In this document: positions 4,515 through 6,152 of the stretch, one piece after another
How positions within the stretch are numbered: position 1 is the first letter of the stretch
Layout: each line of letters starts with the position of its first letter
DNA from: Gammaproteobacteria bacterium
GTDB lineage: Bacteria; Pseudomonadota; Gammaproteobacteria; Nitrosococcales; Methylophagaceae
Assembly (NCBI GenBank): GCA_003645385.1
Contig: QNEY01000116.1
Coordinates: forward strand, 1-6,152
Direction of reading: 5' to 3'
DNA: 6,152 nucleotides
Translations under genes and position numbers: made by a program
Notes under the pieces: generated by a model
Told to the model about the DNA's origin: nothing
Seen by the model: only the letters and a program-made list of their open reading frames with translations
The model's database searches: none

Positions 4515-5009
4515 CTATTTGGCATTATCCTGCTCTACCGTAGGTGTGTGTGATATTGACCGATGTTTACCTAGACCAAAAATAAGATCCTCTTGGGGTA
4601 ATTTCACGACTAACCAGTACCCGATGCTGATAGCCATGACTACAGATGCTATACCCAATAGATATTCTGGCTCAAGTTTATCCAGATCAAGAATGATAAC
4701 TTTTCGGGCAATAGCCATCAGTGCTGTTGCCATAACAATTTTGACATGGATAACATCATCTCGTAGATATACGGTGATGTTAACGAAAATCTCAATAGCA
4801 ATTAGCACCGCCATAAATGCACCGAAAGTAGCCAACATGTCCGGAATGGTCAAAATGTAGTTAGGTGGATTGACGAGTTTTTGATAAAGTGTCCAAGCGA
4901 CATCAACTACGCCCATCACGATCACAAACACCATTAAAATGGCTAACAGGCGAACTGCCATCCGAATAATGACTTGTAGTTTAAGAATAAGCGGTTCACT
5001 CGTTTTCAT
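4515..5009 (-). CDS. psiE: PsiE-family (phosphate-starvation-inducible E) membrane protein
   Basis: A 164-residue inner-membrane protein of the PsiE family, induced in E. coli by phosphate starvation but of unknown molecular function. About four membrane helices are visible (13-42, 57-82, 88-106, 117-136). The family core is VYLRDDVIHVKIVMATALMAIARKVIILDLD (about 80-110). A short hydrophilic tail follows. The ATG at 5009 is chosen over the in-frame TTG two codons upstream because AGGA (minus strand, 5022-5019) sits 9 nt before the ATG but only 3 nt before the TTG. That AGGA is part of the usp stop region (TAGGA), so stop and Shine-Dalgarno overlap and the genes are tightly linked. The partners suggest a role in stress-linked ion or phosphate homeostasis (inference). 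The symbol is by family. Confidence 0.87.
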   Translation of the reverse strand: MKTSEPLILKLQVIIRMAVRLLAILMVFVIVMGVVDVAWTLYQKLVNPPNYILTIPDMLATFGAFMAVLIAIEIFVNITVYLRDDVIHVKIVMATALMAIARKVIILDLDKLEPEYLLGIASVVMAISIGYWLVVKLPQEDLIFGLGKHRSISHTPTVEQDNAK

Positions 5010-5020
5010 GGTCAATTTTC

Positions 5021-5980
5021 CTAATTTTCAATAAGCGTGATAGGTGTGACAAAGTCATGTGGTTTTACCGTTAATACCGAACAAGTCACCTCATTTAGTA
5101 CTTTTTCTGCCGTATTACCAATAAAGAAGCCGGGAATCCCTGTGCGACAAACGGTTCCCATCACAAGCAGTTCAATATGCGTGTTATTCACTAGCTCAAT
5201 AATGGCGTCAGCAGTGTCATCACGTTTCACTAGATGTTTACGGACATCAATATTATTTAGACCAACGCTGGCAATGAGTTTTTTAAGTTTGCTTGCGTAT
5301 TGATGAAGAAGTTCCTTACCTGCATTTTGGATGGCCTTTTCACTTAATGCTCCACGAACTTCCATATACACTTCACCAAACAATGACCATACTTGTACAA
5401 TATGAAACTCGCTATTTTCCCGTAGCGCCATTGAGCTAGCTAATTGTAGGATAAGCGGATTAAGTAATTCCTGTTTAGTATCTGGAGCCTCGACTGACAC
5501 ATCGACGGCAGCCAATATACGCCCATATTTGGTGTTTTCAGCCTGCTTAACAACCCAGACAGGACAGGGGCATTTACGCATAAGATGCATGGATGTGCTA
5601 CCAAAAAGCCTCTCTTTTAAGCCGCTCTTACCTTCGGCTGTAATAATAACTAAATCATGCTTCTCACGAAGTACTTGTCGAATAATTTCTATAAAAGGCG
5701 TTCCCGTCATTATCTTTGCTGTTGCGTTAATTCCTAGCTGTTTCATTTCAGTCACAAGCTCATCAAGTTTTTCCTGATGAGCATTGATTGCTAGAGAAAG
5801 CAGTTCTTCGGGAGATATGACAGTACTAATAAGATCTTTATTATCCGGTATTGCCTTGACCACTGAAAAAATAGTTATGTGTGCAATGTTTTCTCTAGCT
5901 AGAGATTTAGCATGTTCCACAGCTACCTGTTGATCAATGGTTGGATCGAAAATAAAGATAATATTTTTAAACCTTTTCAT
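5021..5980 (-). CDS. Tandem-domain universal stress protein (UspE-like)
   Basis: A 319-residue cytoplasmic protein of two Usp domains in tandem, the layout of UspE. Domain 1 (about 1-145) ends with TAEGKSGLKERLFGSTSMHL (114-133), CPCPVWVV. Domain 2 (about 151-307) ends with MGTVCRTGIPGFFIGNTAEK (274-293), SVLTV. The second has the full G-x2-R-x-G-x2-G-x3-GNTAE-like nucleotide loop; the first is a G-x-x-G-x9-GST variant, so both may bind ATP or act in Usp dimerisation. The ATG at 5980 begins directly at the family motif MKRFKNIIFIFD and has a G-rich stretch (GGGGG, 5989-5985) just upstream. A TTG seven codons earlier overlaps the TATAAT promoter box and is rejected as start. It is the first gene of an operon with psiE and an antiporter, and may couple energy or stress state to ion transport (inference). 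Its composition appears more AT-rich than the antiporter gene. Confidence 0.9.
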   Translation of the reverse strand: MKRFKNIIFIFDPTIDQQVAVEHAKSLARENIAHITIFSVVKAIPDNKDLISTVISPEELLSLAINAHQEKLDELVTEMKQLGINATAKIMTGTPFIEIIRQVLREKHDLVIITAEGKSGLKERLFGSTSMHLMRKCPCPVWVVKQAENTKYGRILAAVDVSVEAPDTKQELLNPLILQLASSMALRENSEFHIVQVWSLFGEVYMEVRGALSEKAIQNAGKELLHQYASKLKKLIASVGLNNIDVRKHLVKRDDTADAIIELVNNTHIELLVMGTVCRTGIPGFFIGNTAEKVLNEVTCSVLTVKPHDFVTPITLIEN

Positions 5981-6000
5981 ACAGCCCCCATTACTATTCA

Positions 6001-6006
6001 ATTATA
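6001..6006 (-). promoter_or_regulatory. Candidate -10 box (TATAAT) of the usp-psiE-antiporter operon
   Basis: The minus strand reads TATAAT at 6006-6001, a consensus -10 placed about 20 nt before the usp ATG. No good -35 stands 16-18 bp upstream (AATCAT at 17), so the promoter may depend on an activator or on another sigma factor. The leader would be only about 14 nt but includes the G-rich stretch before the ATG. Confidence 0.4.
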
Positions 6007-6060
6007 TAACTGTCCCACCTAATATGATTAATGTAAATAGAAAATGCTACGTACAGTTAT
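6006..6060. promoter_or_regulatory. 8-bp inverted repeat flanking the region upstream of the usp promoter
   Basis: ATAACTGT (6006-6013) and ACAGTTAT (6053-6060) are perfect inverted copies separated by 39 bp. The inner arm abuts the TATAAT box. Paired half-sites at this distance could serve a regulator acting on the stress operon; a DNA-level stem is also possible. No known operator was recognised. Confidence 0.35.
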
Positions 6061-6152
6061 TGACAGAACTCCAAGTGTTTTTGGCTTAGCCTTTCAAAGC
6101 TAATTATTCCACTGACCAAACTCCCAACCAAAAACGCGACAAAACATCCATC
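6057..6152 (-). CDS. Possible C-terminus of an unidentified membrane protein (partial, runs off the window)
   Basis: A minus-strand frame open from the window edge gives 31 residues ending in TAA at 6057: a hydrophobic stretch CFVAFLVGSLVSGIIS followed by a polar tail FERLSQKHLEFCQ. This looks like a last membrane helix and cytoplasmic tail, and would place another gene 76 bp upstream of usp in the same direction. A frame of this length can be open by chance, and no family is recognised. Confidence 0.3.
   Translation of the reverse strand, partial: DGCFVAFLVGSLVSGIISFERLSQKHLEFCQ

Noticed and set aside
6051..6067. Pho-box-like direct CTGT repeats upstream of the psiE-containing operon (minus strand)
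   Set aside because: The two CTGT starts are 10 bp apart instead of the 11 bp of a PhoB box, and the rest of each half-site matches poorly.
6080..6103. Inverted repeat TTAGC/GCTAA near the right edge
   Set aside because: It is only 5 bp with an imperfect interior, has no T-run, and overlaps the possible partial CDS.
1..6152. CRISPR array, toxin-antitoxin pair or phage-defence genes
   Set aside because: No regularly spaced repeats, no small overlapping gene pairs of known toxin-antitoxin type and no defence domains were found on either strand.

Overview
The window looks like an accessory or patchwork stretch of a bacterial chromosome of moderate to low GC. It is probably from the Pseudomonadota (gamma or beta): it has Shine-Dalgarno sites, a YcaC-type hydrolase, PsiE, a UspE-like tandem stress protein, and tRNA-Cys tails (TTCGATT loop, U73, CCA) of the proteobacterial type. 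The species cannot be read from the sequence.

Left part (1-1310, + strand): the fossil N-terminus of an IS3-type transposase OrfA (frameshifted, with no downstream orf) is followed by a compact metal-homeostasis-like operon. It holds a DUF211 protein (start at 390, not at the longer upstream ATG), a TIGR00267/CCC1-VIT1-type membrane transporter, and, one base after its stop, the first 20 or so codons of a cation P-type ATPase. The ATPase homology breaks off at about 1311, where a sequence matching the 3' end of a tRNA-Cys begins.

Middle part (1311-2860): two imperfect direct copies of the tRNA-Cys 3' end (1311-1332 and 2719-2741) bracket a divergent pair, an HxlR-family repressor (-) and a YcaC/isochorismatase-like cysteine hydrolase (+). 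Their shared intergenic region carries inverted repeats over plausible promoters for both genes. This resembles a small regulator-plus-enzyme cargo left between two attachment-site remnants; no integrase is visible. The right flank ends with a second, tRNA-Ile-like 3' tail and a rho-independent terminator.

Right part (2861-6152, - strand): a three-gene operon is transcribed leftwards: tandem universal stress protein, then a PsiE-family membrane protein, then a CPA2 (Kef/YbaL-type) cation:proton antiporter with a C-terminal NAD-binding RCK-N domain. Gaps are 11 and 16 nt, and the usp stop codon overlaps the psiE Shine-Dalgarno. A TATAAT box and an 8-bp inverted repeat sit upstream of usp. A possible C-terminus of another membrane protein runs off the right edge.

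The common theme is ion and stress homeostasis: a metal transporter module on the left, a probably horizontally mobile redox- or electrophile-responsive pair in the middle, and a stress-linked antiporter operon on the right. No complete undescribed defence or mobile system is evident. The most notable signals are the tRNA-Cys-bracketed cargo with its ATPase truncation, and the archaeal-type DUF211/TIGR00267 pair.
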